This document shows positions 1 to 7,619 of a stretch of DNA of 50,437 nt, in pieces (the stretch's first letter is position 1; each line of letters begins with the position of its first letter). Source of the stretch: an uncultured Butyrivibrio sp. GTDB taxonomy: Bacteria > Bacillota > Clostridia > Lachnospirales > Lachnospiraceae. The stretch lies in contig CAJTON010000022.1 of NCBI GenBank assembly GCA_910577605.1, forward strand, positions 1 through 50,437, given 5' to 3'. Both the position numbers and the translations under genes were made by a program. Below the pieces are notes generated by a model, which worked only from the letters and a program-made list of their open reading frames with translations, made no database searches and had not been told where the DNA came from.

Positions 1-127
1 AAGCCGAAGGCTGAACTGTTACGAAGGTGAGAAGATTTTGACTAGTTTGTCTTTTCATTGTTCAGGATATGTGTTATACTTATAAAAAACAAAGATAGCT
101 TCTTATATGGAATATAAAACTTATAAA

Positions 128-156
128 TTGACAACAAGAATCTGGTTCTATATAAT
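128..156 (+). promoter_or_regulatory. Sigma-A promoter of the DUF4190-like gene
   Basis: A TTGACA hexamer at 128-133 and a TATAAT hexamer at 151-156 are separated by exactly 17 bases. Both hexamers match the vegetative consensus perfectly. The start codon at 186 lies about 30 bases downstream, giving a short leader with a GGAGG ribosome binding site. Confidence 0.85.
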
Positions 157-185
157 TTTATCAGAAAATATTTTTGGAGGCCGTT

Positions 186-884
186 ATGGAAAATAAACCG
201 GACGATAACATCGACATTGACAAATACACTAATTACACCTATCAGAGCAATGAACCTAAGCCCGCGTCGTGGGACACATATTCTTATCAGTCCCAAAACG
301 CGAGTGCATATTCCGCTCCTGAGCAGACTATGCCGCAAACGGGCGGAATATACGCGCCGCCGCAGACGGAAAATCCTTACCCACAGTCTGAAACGTACAA
401 TGTTTACACGCCGACTCAGACAGACAGGGCTTATTCGCAGCCCCAGACAGGAGGCGGAAATTTCAACCCCTACGCCCAGGCGGATCCCGGCTCCAAGCTG
501 CCGCAGTATCCGCAGTACGGGCAGCAGACGACTTACTCCGCTCCGGTGCGCAGCACGCAGTACGAGCAGTATGTATACTCCGGAGGTTATAACGCTCAGC
601 CCAGCGCGCAGTCCACGCCCGGAAAAGGACTTTCTATCGCGTCTATGGCATGCGGTATCGCCAGCATATGCACATTCAACTTTATTCCCGGCATAGTCGC
701 CCTTTGCCTGAGCAAAAATTTTCGCAGGACAAATAACGGCGAACATAACGGTTTTTCAAAAACTGGCAAAATCTGCGGAATCATAGGAATAATCGTATCA
801 GCCATAGTGATTTTCGCTTATATCGTGTTTTTCTTCGGATTTGTTATTCCGACGCTGTTTGAAGCGCTGTCACGCGTCCCCTAA
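186..884 (+). CDS. DUF4190-like membrane protein with Pro/Gln/Tyr-rich N-terminus
   Basis: The first roughly 145 residues are low-complexity and rich in Gln, Pro, Tyr, Ser and Thr. They look like a disordered cytoplasmic or surface tail. The last roughly 80 residues contain two hydrophobic segments around a short polar loop, beginning GLSIASMACGIASI, which is the layout of DUF4190-type two-helix membrane domains. The ATG at 186 is chosen because GGAGG at 176-180 precedes it by 5 bases; an in-frame TTG at 174 would overlap that site. It stands alone behind a consensus promoter. The function is unknown; such proteins are usually annotated only by their membrane domain. Confidence 0.8.
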   Translation: MENKPDDNIDIDKYTNYTYQSNEPKPASWDTYSYQSQNASAYSAPEQTMPQTGGIYAPPQTENPYPQSETYNVYTPTQTDRAYSQPQTGGGNFNPYAQADPGSKLPQYPQYGQQTTYSAPVRSTQYEQYVYSGGYNAQPSAQSTPGKGLSIASMACGIASICTFNFIPGIVALCLSKNFRRTNNGEHNGFSKTGKICGIIGIIVSAIVIFAYIVFFFGFVIPTLFEALSRVP

Positions 885-953
885 GCTTTGCTGATTCATA
901 TTTTTACGCCTGATACAACTTTGACGGCTTAACCGGATTTTTTGCATGAAAAA

Positions 954-1024
954 AGCGGGTGATGGGAATCGAACCCACATATCCAGCTTGGAAGGCTGGT
1001 GTTCTACCACTGAACTACACCCGC
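954..1024 (-). tRNA. tRNA-Gly (anticodon TCC)
   Basis: The reverse strand gives a complete cloverleaf. The acceptor stem GCGGGTG pairs with CACCCGC, the D-arm contains AGTTCAGTGGTAGAACA, the anticodon stem CCAGC/GCTGG encloses loop CTTCCAA, and the T-arm contains GTTCGATTC. The anticodon is TCC (glycine). The 3' CCA is not encoded; the acceptor stem is followed by T-rich sequence. Confidence 0.95.
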
Positions 1025-1091
1025 ATAATACTTATATTATTTTCAACGAAGATTATAATATCACATGATCCGGATTTTGGCAAGCATTTTT

Positions 1092-1124
1092 TGAGGGATT
1101 TTTGGCAATGTCAAAAATCCCTCA
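1092..1124. repeat. 13-bp perfect inverted repeat between tRNA-Gly and the ABC operon
   Basis: TGAGGGATTTTTG at 1092-1104 is exactly complementary to 1112-1124 around a 7-base loop. It follows the last gene of the GntR-ABC operon on the minus strand and could end that transcript. However, neither strand has a T-tract directly after the stem, so this is not a textbook intrinsic terminator. Confidence 0.5.
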
Positions 1125-1141
1125 GCAATATCTCTTCTTTT

Positions 1142-1768
1142 TTAACCTTCACGTTTCCTGTAAAATACCACCGACAGCCGCCATGAAAGCGCGTATACGG
1201 CGATTCCAGTCGCGCACACCGCCCAGGGTATCCATGTAAGAGCTGCGCCTCCGCTTACGTCTTTTTGGTTTAAGTTCATGCATATAAATGCTCCGGCTAC
1301 AATAAGTCCCACCATAACATAATACGCTATCCTGCCCTTCTCGACCCCGAATCTGTACAAAAAAGGAAGTACTGACGCCGACGCCGCGCAGGATATGACC
1401 TGCACAAGAATCAGGAAATACAGAAATTCCCCAATGTCAAATTTCTCCGCATATATCATTCGTGCGGCAAAGGCAATGCCCGTCAGAAGAAGGGTCAATG
1501 CCTGACAGCAAAGTCCTACGATGTATTTTGCCGAAACGATCTGTACGCCCGTATACGGAAGCCCCTTGCAGTATGATTCCCACCCGCTGCGTTCGTCATA
1601 AGCGATCAGCGTTATCGGGATCATTCCTGCCAAAAGGCAGGGATAGAATACGAAATACAGACTGTTGTCGCCGACGATAAACACTGCTATAAATACCAGA
1701 ACGACAATAAGATATATTTTGCAGTATTTCCATACCATATAGAAATCTTTCAAAAGAAGTCCTCTCAT
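1142..1768 (-). CDS. ABC-2 type transporter permease
   Basis: This 208-residue protein has six hydrophobic stretches and begins MRGLLLKDFYMVWKY, a start typical of small ABC-2 permeases that pair with a GntR-regulated ATPase (YtrC/BcrB-like, ABC2_membrane_5 type). The ATG follows the ATPase stop codon by one base, and GGAGG inside the end of the ATPase gene serves as its ribosome binding site, so translation is coupled. With the two upstream genes it forms a complete regulator-ATPase-permease exporter operon. The substrate cannot be read from sequence; relatives respond to cell-wall antibiotics. Confidence 0.85.
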   Translation of the reverse strand: MRGLLLKDFYMVWKYCKIYLIVVLVFIAVFIVGDNSLYFVFYPCLLAGMIPITLIAYDERSGWESYCKGLPYTGVQIVSAKYIVGLCCQALTLLLTGIAFAARMIYAEKFDIGEFLYFLILVQVISCAASASVLPFLYRFGVEKGRIAYYVMVGLIVAGAFICMNLNQKDVSGGAALTWIPWAVCATGIAVYALSWRLSVVFYRKREG

Positions 1769-1769
1769 A

Positions 1770-2621
1770 CTATTTTACCTCCCAACTTTCCTTTACCATG
1801 AATACAAACAATTCCTCAATGTTCACCGGACCGATTTGAAATCCCGACGGGATTCTGTCACGGCGCACTATCGCCTCCGCGCCGTAGGGCGACTCCTTCT
1901 TATGCAGGATCGCGGCAGGATCAAGCTCCTTAAGCTGGCCCGCGTTACAGCGGATGATTCCGTATTCCGACAGCAGCGCGTCCTTTTCCTCGCACAGAAG
2001 CAGTTTTCCTTTGTGCAGAAACGCCACATAATCGCATAGCTTCTCAAGGTCGCTCACGATATGAGACGAGATAAGGACCGAGTGCTCTTCGTCCCTCGTA
2101 AAATCAATCAGCATTTCAACCACCTCGTCGCGCGCCACCGGGTCGAGAGCGGAAGTCGCCTCATCCAACAGAATGAGCTTTGATCCGTGAGACATTGCTA
2201 CCGCGATACCGAGCTTCATTTTCATTCCTCGCGAATAATCCTTGAACGGCTTGCCTTTCGGTATCTCAAATTTATCTATGAGCCTGTCATATTCTTTGTC
2301 GCTCCATCTGCAAAAAGTCCTCCGCATTATCCCCGCGACCTGCTTTGCGTTCAGGCATTCGGGAATACCTACCTCGTCCATGACGACTCCTACATCCTCC
2401 TTGATAAGCCTGATGTCTTCGCTATTATCCCTTCCAAGTATCCTTACCGTTCCGGCGTCCCTGTGAAGCATTCCAAGTATCAGCTTCATCGTCGTACTCT
2501 TCCCCGCTCCGTTTTCGCCGATAAGTCCCATTATGCATCCGCTAGGCAGGATAAGCTCAATATCATCAAGCTTAAAGCTGCCAAAGCTTTTTGTAAGATT
2601 TCTGATTTCAAGCGCGTTCAT
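1770..2621 (-). CDS. ABC transporter ATP-binding protein (YtrB/BcrA-like)
   Basis: The Walker A motif GENGAGKST, a signature-like YSRGMKMKLGIA and Walker B LILLDEATSALDP are all present and intact, as is an H-loop in LISSHIVSDLEKL. The C-terminal 80 residues form the extra domain common in BcrA/YtrB ATPases. The start is set at the ATG at 2621, which overlaps the GntR stop as ATGA and has GGAGG 7 bases upstream; an ATG two codons earlier is too close to the site. It energises the permease encoded directly downstream. Confidence 0.9.
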   Translation of the reverse strand: MNALEIRNLTKSFGSFKLDDIELILPSGCIMGLIGENGAGKSTTMKLILGMLHRDAGTVRILGRDNSEDIRLIKEDVGVVMDEVGIPECLNAKQVAGIMRRTFCRWSDKEYDRLIDKFEIPKGKPFKDYSRGMKMKLGIAVAMSHGSKLILLDEATSALDPVARDEVVEMLIDFTRDEEHSVLISSHIVSDLEKLCDYVAFLHKGKLLLCEEKDALLSEYGIIRCNAGQLKELDPAAILHKKESPYGAEAIVRRDRIPSGFQIGPVNIEELFVFMVKESWEVK

Positions 2622-2995
2622 TTCCATTCCTCCAGACTGAATTTAACCATTGAGATTATCTCCTCCCCGTTTAGATTACAGGAAGCTGCAAGCTGCACTA
2701 TCTGTTCGATATGCTCCTCGATCTTTTTAAGGTTCTCCTCCCTGATAAGCTCCACATTCTTAGGCGCAACATAGCAGCCCTTCGCCTGTATCGTATAGAT
2801 AAAGCCCTCTTTTTCAAGCTCGTCGTAGGCCCGTTTCGTCGTTATAAAGCTTATCCGCAGGTCCTTCGCTAGACCCCGTATGGAGGGCAGCGGCTCATTC
2901 TCCTTGAGCGACCCGCTTATTATCTGATTCTTGATCTGAGAATAAATCTGGTCGTAAATAGGAGCGCCGCTTTTATTGTCAATAAGTATCTCCAA
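2618..2995 (-). CDS. GntR-family regulator, YtrA subfamily
   Basis: The short 125-residue GntR protein begins EILIDNKSGAPIYDQIYSQI, the hallmark opening of the YtrA subfamily. A winged helix follows (LPSIRGLAKDLRIS, TTKRAYDELEKEGFIY) and only a short dimerisation tail. The start is TTG at 2995 preceded by GAGGT. It is first in the operon with the ABC ATPase and permease, overlaps the ATPase by 4 bases, and probably represses its own promoter through the palindrome at 3015-3037. Confidence 0.9.
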   Translation of the reverse strand: MEILIDNKSGAPIYDQIYSQIKNQIISGSLKENEPLPSIRGLAKDLRISFITTKRAYDELEKEGFIYTIQAKGCYVAPKNVELIREENLKKIEEHIEQIVQLAASCNLNGEEIISMVKFSLEEWK

Positions 2996-3014
2996 GACCT
3001 CACTCTCCCTTCAT

Positions 3015-3055
3015 CTGTATATAATAAATATATACAGTTATATCAGTTTTGTCAA
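3015..3055 (-). promoter_or_regulatory. Promoter and palindromic operator of the GntR-ABC operon
   Basis: On the minus strand TTGACA (3050-3055) and TATATT (3027-3032) are 17 bases apart. A perfect palindrome with arms CTGTATATA and TATATACAG (3015-3023 and 3029-3037, 5-base centre) covers the -10 element. This is the expected arrangement for repression by the YtrA-type regulator encoded just downstream. Confidence 0.8.
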
Positions 3056-3078
3056 GAAATTTTTTATTTTCTCCGATA

Positions 3079-3107
3079 TTGATATAAACGCCCCAAAATA
3101 GTAATAT
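3079..3107 (+). promoter_or_regulatory. Sigma-A promoter upstream of the EAL gene
   Basis: TTGATA at 3079-3084 and TAATAT at 3102-3107 are 17 bases apart. Transcription would start near 3114 and cross an 11-codon leader reading frame and a GC-rich inverted repeat before reaching the EAL gene at 3252. Confidence 0.6.
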
Positions 3108-3139
3108 AAGGATATAGAATTACTGAACGGGAGGCGCTT

Positions 3140-3175
3140 ATGTTTGATCCCGACATTATAATAAAAAATCACTGA
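3140..3175 (+). CDS. Possible 11-residue leader peptide
   Basis: The ATG at 3140 has a strong GGGAGG ribosome binding site 6 bases upstream and encodes MFDPDIIIKNH before TGA at 3173. It lies between a good promoter and the EAL gene. Its stop codon falls at the left arm of the inverted repeat at 3162-3214. It could be a genuine leader peptide or the stump of a gene interrupted by that repeat. Confidence 0.3.
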   Translation: MFDPDIIIKNH

Positions 3176-3214
3176 GCGCGCAGCGCTGCAGACGCGAAGC
3201 GGCTTGATTTTTTA
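3162..3214. repeat. Inverted repeat, copy A of a small dispersed element; terminator-like
   Basis: TAAAAAATCA (3162-3171) is exactly complementary to TGATTTTTTA (3205-3214), enclosing 33 GC-rich bases that include the palindrome GCAGCGCTGC. On the plus strand the hairpin ends in a T-run, so it may attenuate transcription into the EAL gene. The reverse complement of its right half resembles 50333-50366 (18 of 20 bases plus a shared GTGATTTTTT end), suggesting a repeat family. Confidence 0.55.
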
Positions 3215-3251
3215 ATGTATTTTTCCATAAATAAACAAAGGAGAGTCAGAT

Positions 3252-4451
3252 ATGTCAGAAAATCTATATTCGTTACAGGAAATAACGCAGGCGCTTAAAA
3301 ACCGCGAATTTACCGTCCACTATCAGCCACAGTACGACGCCCTGACAAACGAGCTTAAAAGCGCCGAAGCGCTTGCAAGATGGCAGTTAAGTGACGGCCG
3401 CATCGTGATGCCCGGCAGTTTCATCCCCGTTCTGGAAAGCAGCAGTGAGATCCTTGAACTTGACTGGTACATACTGAATGAAGTCTGCCGCTTTCTCAGT
3501 GCGCAGGAGGAAAAAAATATCTGCCGCGTACCGATCGCCGTCAATTTCTCAAGGCTTCATTTCCGCGACGCGGATTTTGTCGGAAAGCTTATCAAAACCG
3601 TTGACAGCTACGGAGTCCCCCGCCGTTTCATTGAAGTGGAAATAACAGAATCCGCGCTCTCCGAAAACGGAGCGGAAATCACCTCTCAGGTAAAGGATAT
3701 TCGCGCGGCAGGATTTTCCGTGGCGATAGACGATTTCGGCAGCGGTCTTTCATCTCTGAGCTTTGTGAAGGACATGGACATCGACGTGCTCAAGATAGAC
3801 AAATCTCTTCTCAGCCGCAACTGCGAGGACGAAAAAGAGCGCATCGTTCTTGAAAGCATCTTTATGTTCGCTCACAGGCTCAAGCTCAAAACGATTGCTG
3901 AGGGCGTCGAGACAAGGGAACAGCTGGGGTTCCTGCGCACCTGCGACTGCAAGCTGATACAGGGTTTTCTTTTCTCAAAGCCTCTGCCTGAGGATATTTT
4001 TCTCACTCTGTGCGCCGGGGGCAGCACTGCCGAAGAAAGCGAAGACATACTTACCGTACAGGCTCCGTCAGCCGCTACGCAGCTTCTTTTGGACGCTATA
4101 TTTATGAGATACCCGCTTGTCATTTTTTCAAACCTGACGAGAAACAGCTTTTATATGATGGCATATGAGAATTTTACCGCGAGAACCTGCCCCTCGACAG
4201 GTGTATTCGACGAGCTTATCGTACACGGCACGTCAACAATGCACCCTGAAGACAGAGATGCCTTCAGCCGGACCTTCGACAGACAGAATCTTCTGAAAGC
4301 TCACGAAAACGGAGAAAAATGGGTCAGCCTCGTCACGAGGCAGATAGGCAACGACGGCGTTTACCGGCGCGTGGAGACTACGGACTATTTTGTCAAAAAT
4401 CCGTCCGCGGACGACGTGCTCGTTATAAGCCTGTGTCATAATCTTGAGTAG
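3252..4451 (+). CDS. EAL-domain c-di-GMP phosphodiesterase
   Basis: Residues about 10-252 form an EAL domain predicted to cleave the second messenger c-di-GMP. The expected metal and catalytic residues are visible: E39 in the EAL motif, N98, E130 in VEITES, D160-D161 in IDDFGSG, K181 in LKIDKS, E217 in AEGVET and Q237 in IQGFLFSKPL. All are intact, so it should be active. The C-terminal roughly 140 residues (from about 265) resemble a PAS-like sensory module in length and pattern, though I cannot name it firmly. No GGDEF domain or membrane segment is present. The other c-di-GMP-type gene in the window is the AraC-GGDEF fusion at 42006-42854. Confidence 0.92.
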   Translation: MSENLYSLQEITQALKNREFTVHYQPQYDALTNELKSAEALARWQLSDGRIVMPGSFIPVLESSSEILELDWYILNEVCRFLSAQEEKNICRVPIAVNFSRLHFRDADFVGKLIKTVDSYGVPRRFIEVEITESALSENGAEITSQVKDIRAAGFSVAIDDFGSGLSSLSFVKDMDIDVLKIDKSLLSRNCEDEKERIVLESIFMFAHRLKLKTIAEGVETREQLGFLRTCDCKLIQGFLFSKPLPEDIFLTLCAGGSTAEESEDILTVQAPSAATQLLLDAIFMRYPLVIFSNLTRNSFYMMAYENFTARTCPSTGVFDELIVHGTSTMHPEDRDAFSRTFDRQNLLKAHENGEKWVSLVTRQIGNDGVYRRVETTDYFVKNPSADDVLVISLCHNLE

Positions 4452-4483
4452 AGTGTTTCCGCGCCGCCTGACGAGCGTAAAAA

Positions 4484-4510
4484 GAGGGACGGAATTTCTT
4501 TCCGCCCCTC
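4484..4510 (-). terminator. Intrinsic terminator of the secreted protein gene
   Basis: On the minus strand GAGGGGCGGAA and TTCCGTCCCTC form an 11-bp stem with one mismatch and a 5-base loop, followed at once by TTTTT. It lies 36 bases past the stop of the gene at 4546-5448. Confidence 0.8.
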
Positions 4511-4545
4511 ATAATGTCAAATACTTTTTATTTTTTTCTTATCAA

Positions 4546-5448
4546 TTATTTCTTCTTCCTGGAAGTTACCGCGATTACAATTATTATAACTACAAGAACC
4601 GCCCCTGCAACGATTCCGATTATGGCTCCGGTAGGAAGTCCGCCCTTATCGCCGTCCTTGTTGTCGTTACTGCCGGGCGCTTTTGTCTCGTCACTGCCGG
4701 AGGTGCCTTTATTGCTATCAGCCGCCGTAGTTTCAGAGCTGTCGGGCTCGTCAGATTTTTTGTCATAGGCAAAGCCCGATACGGTGAAGGTCACGGTGAT
4801 ATTGTCGTCTCCGCTTCCCGCAAGCAGATTCCAGCCGCTTGTGGCGTCCTTTGAAACGCCCTTTGCCTCAAGGTCGCTGCAAAGCTCCGGACGCCAATGA
4901 TTCAAAAGAAGAATGTCCATGCCCGCAACTATGTAGGGCGCTTCGTTCTCAAGAACCGCCTCTTCAAACGTTACGATCTTTCTGCCGTTAATGTTTAACT
5001 CAACATTGCTGAATTTAACCTTGTCGCTTTCCGGAATATCGGTCGCGATATGAAGCTGGGAAATCGCAGTATCGCCCTTGAAATCCGCTCCGCTCAAAGA
5101 AACAGTGTATGTTCCGTTTCCGGCGATCTCCACGTCCGTAAACGTTCCCGGCAGTATCTCGTCCTTCTGCGTTTCGCTATCTACATAAAAAAGCTTGTCA
5201 TAATTATCCGTACCAAACATCTTATTCTGCTCGTTCTCATAATAAGCCGTTCTCTGTACCCATAATTTAGTTGACGTCTGTATGCCTAAAGCGGCGTGAT
5301 ATGTGTCGTTTAAATCAACCTCCTGCTTCTTATCTCCCTCCGTACTGCCCTCCGTCTCGGCAAAGACAGGGCTTACAAGCATCGCGATCGCCATCGCTCC
5401 GGTCAGGATTCCGGCTGCAAGCCTTTTGAATAATTTGTTTCTTCTCAT
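4546..5448 (-). CDS. Secreted, C-terminally membrane-anchored protein
   Basis: A clear signal peptide (RRNKLFKRLAAGILTGAMA, with cleavage likely after PVFA) is followed by about 200 residues of beta-rich sequence. Then comes an acidic Ser/Thr/Gly/Lys linker and a C-terminal hydrophobic helix (AIIGIVAGAVLVVIIIVI) ending in RKKK. The layout is that of a Gram-positive surface protein held by a C-terminal anchor. The GLPTG before the helix is not a full LPXTG motif, so sortase attachment is doubtful. The gene is monocistronic with its own terminator. No enzymatic motif was recognised; a carbohydrate- or adhesin-type fold is possible. Confidence 0.75.
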   Translation of the reverse strand: MRRNKLFKRLAAGILTGAMAIAMLVSPVFAETEGSTEGDKKQEVDLNDTYHAALGIQTSTKLWVQRTAYYENEQNKMFGTDNYDKLFYVDSETQKDEILPGTFTDVEIAGNGTYTVSLSGADFKGDTAISQLHIATDIPESDKVKFSNVELNINGRKIVTFEEAVLENEAPYIVAGMDILLLNHWRPELCSDLEAKGVSKDATSGWNLLAGSGDDNITVTFTVSGFAYDKKSDEPDSSETTAADSNKGTSGSDETKAPGSNDNKDGDKGGLPTGAIIGIVAGAVLVVIIIVIAVTSRKKK

Positions 5449-5567
5449 AAATGTTCCTCCAATTTTTTATTTTACCGCTTAATAAAGCTGAAGCTTATAT
5501 AATTATAAAATAACGGAAAAATATTAACTACATTAAAATTTCCATACAGATTACCGCAATTATTTTC

Positions 5568-5966
5568 TCACTCAACGGAATCCCCGTTGTTTTTGCGGGC
5601 AAGATATCTTTTCATAAGTTCAGCATTTTCAGCGTTATTCTTTATCAGCATGTTAATACGAATATTTACCATATCCTCGTCGTTTTCTATACGGTTTTCT
5701 TTATATTGCTCCGGATCGCGGTTCACGGTTACGTCTAACCTGCCCTTTTGTGCGAAATCAATTATATAAATGCAGTACCCCGTCCAGCTTCTGTGAATAA
5801 ACAGCTTACCGTCCTCGTAATACATGAACCATTTGTCTTCCATCTCCTGCGGTCTGTGGCCTTCCTTTATATACTCCATCTCGCTGTCCGTAAATTCTCT
5901 GTATATAACGAAATTCGCCGTCTGTTCGGGCATTCCGACCGTTTTCCAATCCGTCCTTTTAACCAT
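5568..5966 (-). CDS. Small uncharacterised protein with WFMYYEDGKLFIHRSWTG motif
   Basis: This 132-residue soluble protein is rich in charged and aromatic residues. Its central segment WFMYYEDGKLFIHRSWTG, followed by a beta-strand-like CIYIIDF, recalls a small domain I have seen near ADP-ribose-related proteins; that link is only memory and is not established here. The ATG at 5966 is chosen because GGAGAAGG lies just upstream, rather than a TTG at 5990. It starts 52 bases after the carboxyltransferase gene on the same strand, so it may be the last gene of the lipid operon. Confidence 0.6.
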   Translation of the reverse strand: MVKRTDWKTVGMPEQTANFVIYREFTDSEMEYIKEGHRPQEMEDKWFMYYEDGKLFIHRSWTGYCIYIIDFAQKGRLDVTVNRDPEQYKENRIENDEDMVNIRINMLIKNNAENAELMKRYLARKNNGDSVE

Positions 5967-6017
5967 ACTGTCCTTCTCCCCATTATTCAACGCGCTTGTC
6001 CGTTGGCATTCCCGTAT

Positions 6018-7559
6018 TTAAAGCGGTATATTGCCGTGCTTTTTCCTTGGCAGCTCCTTTTTCTTGCGTTCAAGCATATCAAACGCGTTAAGCACCCGCT
6101 CTCTCGTCTCCTCAGGACGTATGACCTCGTCCACATAACCGCGCTCGGCGGCGATGTAGGGATTCATAAACCTGTCCTCATACTCTTTGATCTCGGCGGC
6201 GCGCACCTCGTCAGGGTCCTCGTTCTCGGAAAATTTTTTTCTGCCAATGATTCCTATCGCGCCCTCGGCACCCATAACGGCTATCTCGGCTATAGGCCAC
6301 GAAAAGACGAAATCCGCGCCGAGTCCCTTGCTGTCCATTCCAATATAAGCCCCGCCGAACGCCTTTCTGAGTATAACCGTCACAGTGGGGACGGTCGCCT
6401 CGCTGTATGCGTAAAGGAGCTTCGCGCCGTGTCTTATAATGCCGCTGTACTCCTGCGACTTGCCCGGCAGGAACGCGGGTACGTCCACAAGCGTGAGTAT
6501 CGGTATATTAAAGCAGTCGCAGAAACGTATGAAGCGCCCCGCTTTGTCGCCCGAATTGAAATCAAGAGAGCCGGCGAGATAATTGGGCTGGTTGGCGATA
6601 AGCCCCACGGTACGGCCCTCCATGCGCATAAACCCGACGATTATATTTCTGGCAAAGTCAGGCTGAACCTCCATAAAGCTGTCCAAGTCCGCCATCTCAT
6701 CTATTATCTCATGCATATCGTATGAGATCTTCATATTAGGGGAAACGATGTCCCTGAGCCTTTTGTGGTAGTATTTTCTGACAGGCTCGGCTGCGGGCGG
6801 CTTCTCCTCAAAGCTTTCCGGCAGATACGACAGGAGCCTTCTCACTCCCTCAAGGCAGCTCTTGTCGTCGGGATAAACAAAATGCGCCACTCCGCTCTGC
6901 GCGCCGTGGACCTGCGCTCCGCCAAGCTCCGCCGTCGTTACCTCCTCGCCCGTGACTTCTTTTATCACCTTCGGGCCAGTTATATACATCTGTCCGTTTT
7001 TTTCTGTCATAAAAACAAAGTCGCAAAGCGCGGGAGAATAGCACGCTCCGCCCGCGCACGGTCCCATGATAACGGCGATCTGCGGCGATACTCCGGACAT
7101 ATCGGTATGTCTTTTAAACATTCCCGCGTAACCGTTAAGGCTGTCGATTCCCTCTTCTATCCTCGCGCCGCCGCTGTCGTTTATCTCGACAAAAGGAGCC
7201 TTCGCGTTCATCGCCATATCCATTGCGTTGCAGATCTTGAGCGCGTGATATTCTCCGAGCGCGCCGCCGCCCACGGTAAAATCCTGCGACGAGGCAAAAA
7301 CAAGCCTGCCGTTCACCCTTCCGTAGCCCGTCACAACGCCGTCGCCCGGAAATCTTTTTTTATCCATTCCGAAATCGGTCGTCCGGGAGGTCATAAGCGA
7401 ATTGACCTCGACAAAGCTGCCCTCGTCAAATAAAACGTCAAGACGCTCTCTCGCCGTAAGCTTTCCTCTTTCATGCTGTTTGTCTGTCCTCGCCTGACCT
7501 CCGCCGCCCTGCGCTTTTGCGCGGCGGCTGTCAAGCTCCTGTAATTTCTCGTCCCACAT
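6018..7559 (-). CDS. Biotin-dependent acyl-CoA carboxyltransferase (PccB/MmdA-type)
   Basis: The 513-residue length and motifs such as GPCAGGACYSPALCDF, GGARIEEGIDSLNGY and GKAFGG-like RKAFGGAYIGM mark the carboxyltransferase family that moves CO2 between carboxybiotin and an acyl-CoA. Two crotonase-like halves are present. It is closer in form to propionyl/methylmalonyl-CoA enzymes than to split AccD/AccA. At the end of an operon with FabD, the likely job is to supply malonyl- or methylmalonyl-CoA extender units. No biotin carboxylase or biotin carrier is in the window, so these must come from elsewhere. A decarboxylase alpha-subunit role cannot be excluded by sequence alone. Confidence 0.85.
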   Translation of the reverse strand: MWDEKLQELDSRRAKAQGGGGQARTDKQHERGKLTARERLDVLFDEGSFVEVNSLMTSRTTDFGMDKKRFPGDGVVTGYGRVNGRLVFASSQDFTVGGGALGEYHALKICNAMDMAMNAKAPFVEINDSGGARIEEGIDSLNGYAGMFKRHTDMSGVSPQIAVIMGPCAGGACYSPALCDFVFMTEKNGQMYITGPKVIKEVTGEEVTTAELGGAQVHGAQSGVAHFVYPDDKSCLEGVRRLLSYLPESFEEKPPAAEPVRKYYHKRLRDIVSPNMKISYDMHEIIDEMADLDSFMEVQPDFARNIIVGFMRMEGRTVGLIANQPNYLAGSLDFNSGDKAGRFIRFCDCFNIPILTLVDVPAFLPGKSQEYSGIIRHGAKLLYAYSEATVPTVTVILRKAFGGAYIGMDSKGLGADFVFSWPIAEIAVMGAEGAIGIIGRKKFSENEDPDEVRAAEIKEYEDRFMNPYIAAERGYVDEVIRPEETRERVLNAFDMLERKKKELPRKKHGNIPL

Positions 7560-7619
7560 TAAATGAGCCTTCCTTCAAAAATATTTCGCCGCCCCGTCAG
7601 AGCGGACGGCTTTCTTTTC

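Noticed and set aside
1085..1141. Classical intrinsic terminator after the ABC permease
   Set aside because: The 13-bp stem is perfect, but there is no T-run after it on either strand, so it is listed only as an inverted repeat.
4546..4660. Sortase signal in the secreted protein
   Set aside because: GLPTG is followed by a hydrophobic helix and RKKK, but the required LPxTG spacing is not present; a plain C-terminal membrane anchor is enough to explain it.
6765..7433. Long open frames on the plus strand through the carboxyltransferase and other lipid genes (also 13045-14214)
   Set aside because: They are antisense shadows of strongly conserved genes, have Arg/His-rich translations without any recognisable domain, and lack convincing ribosome binding sites.
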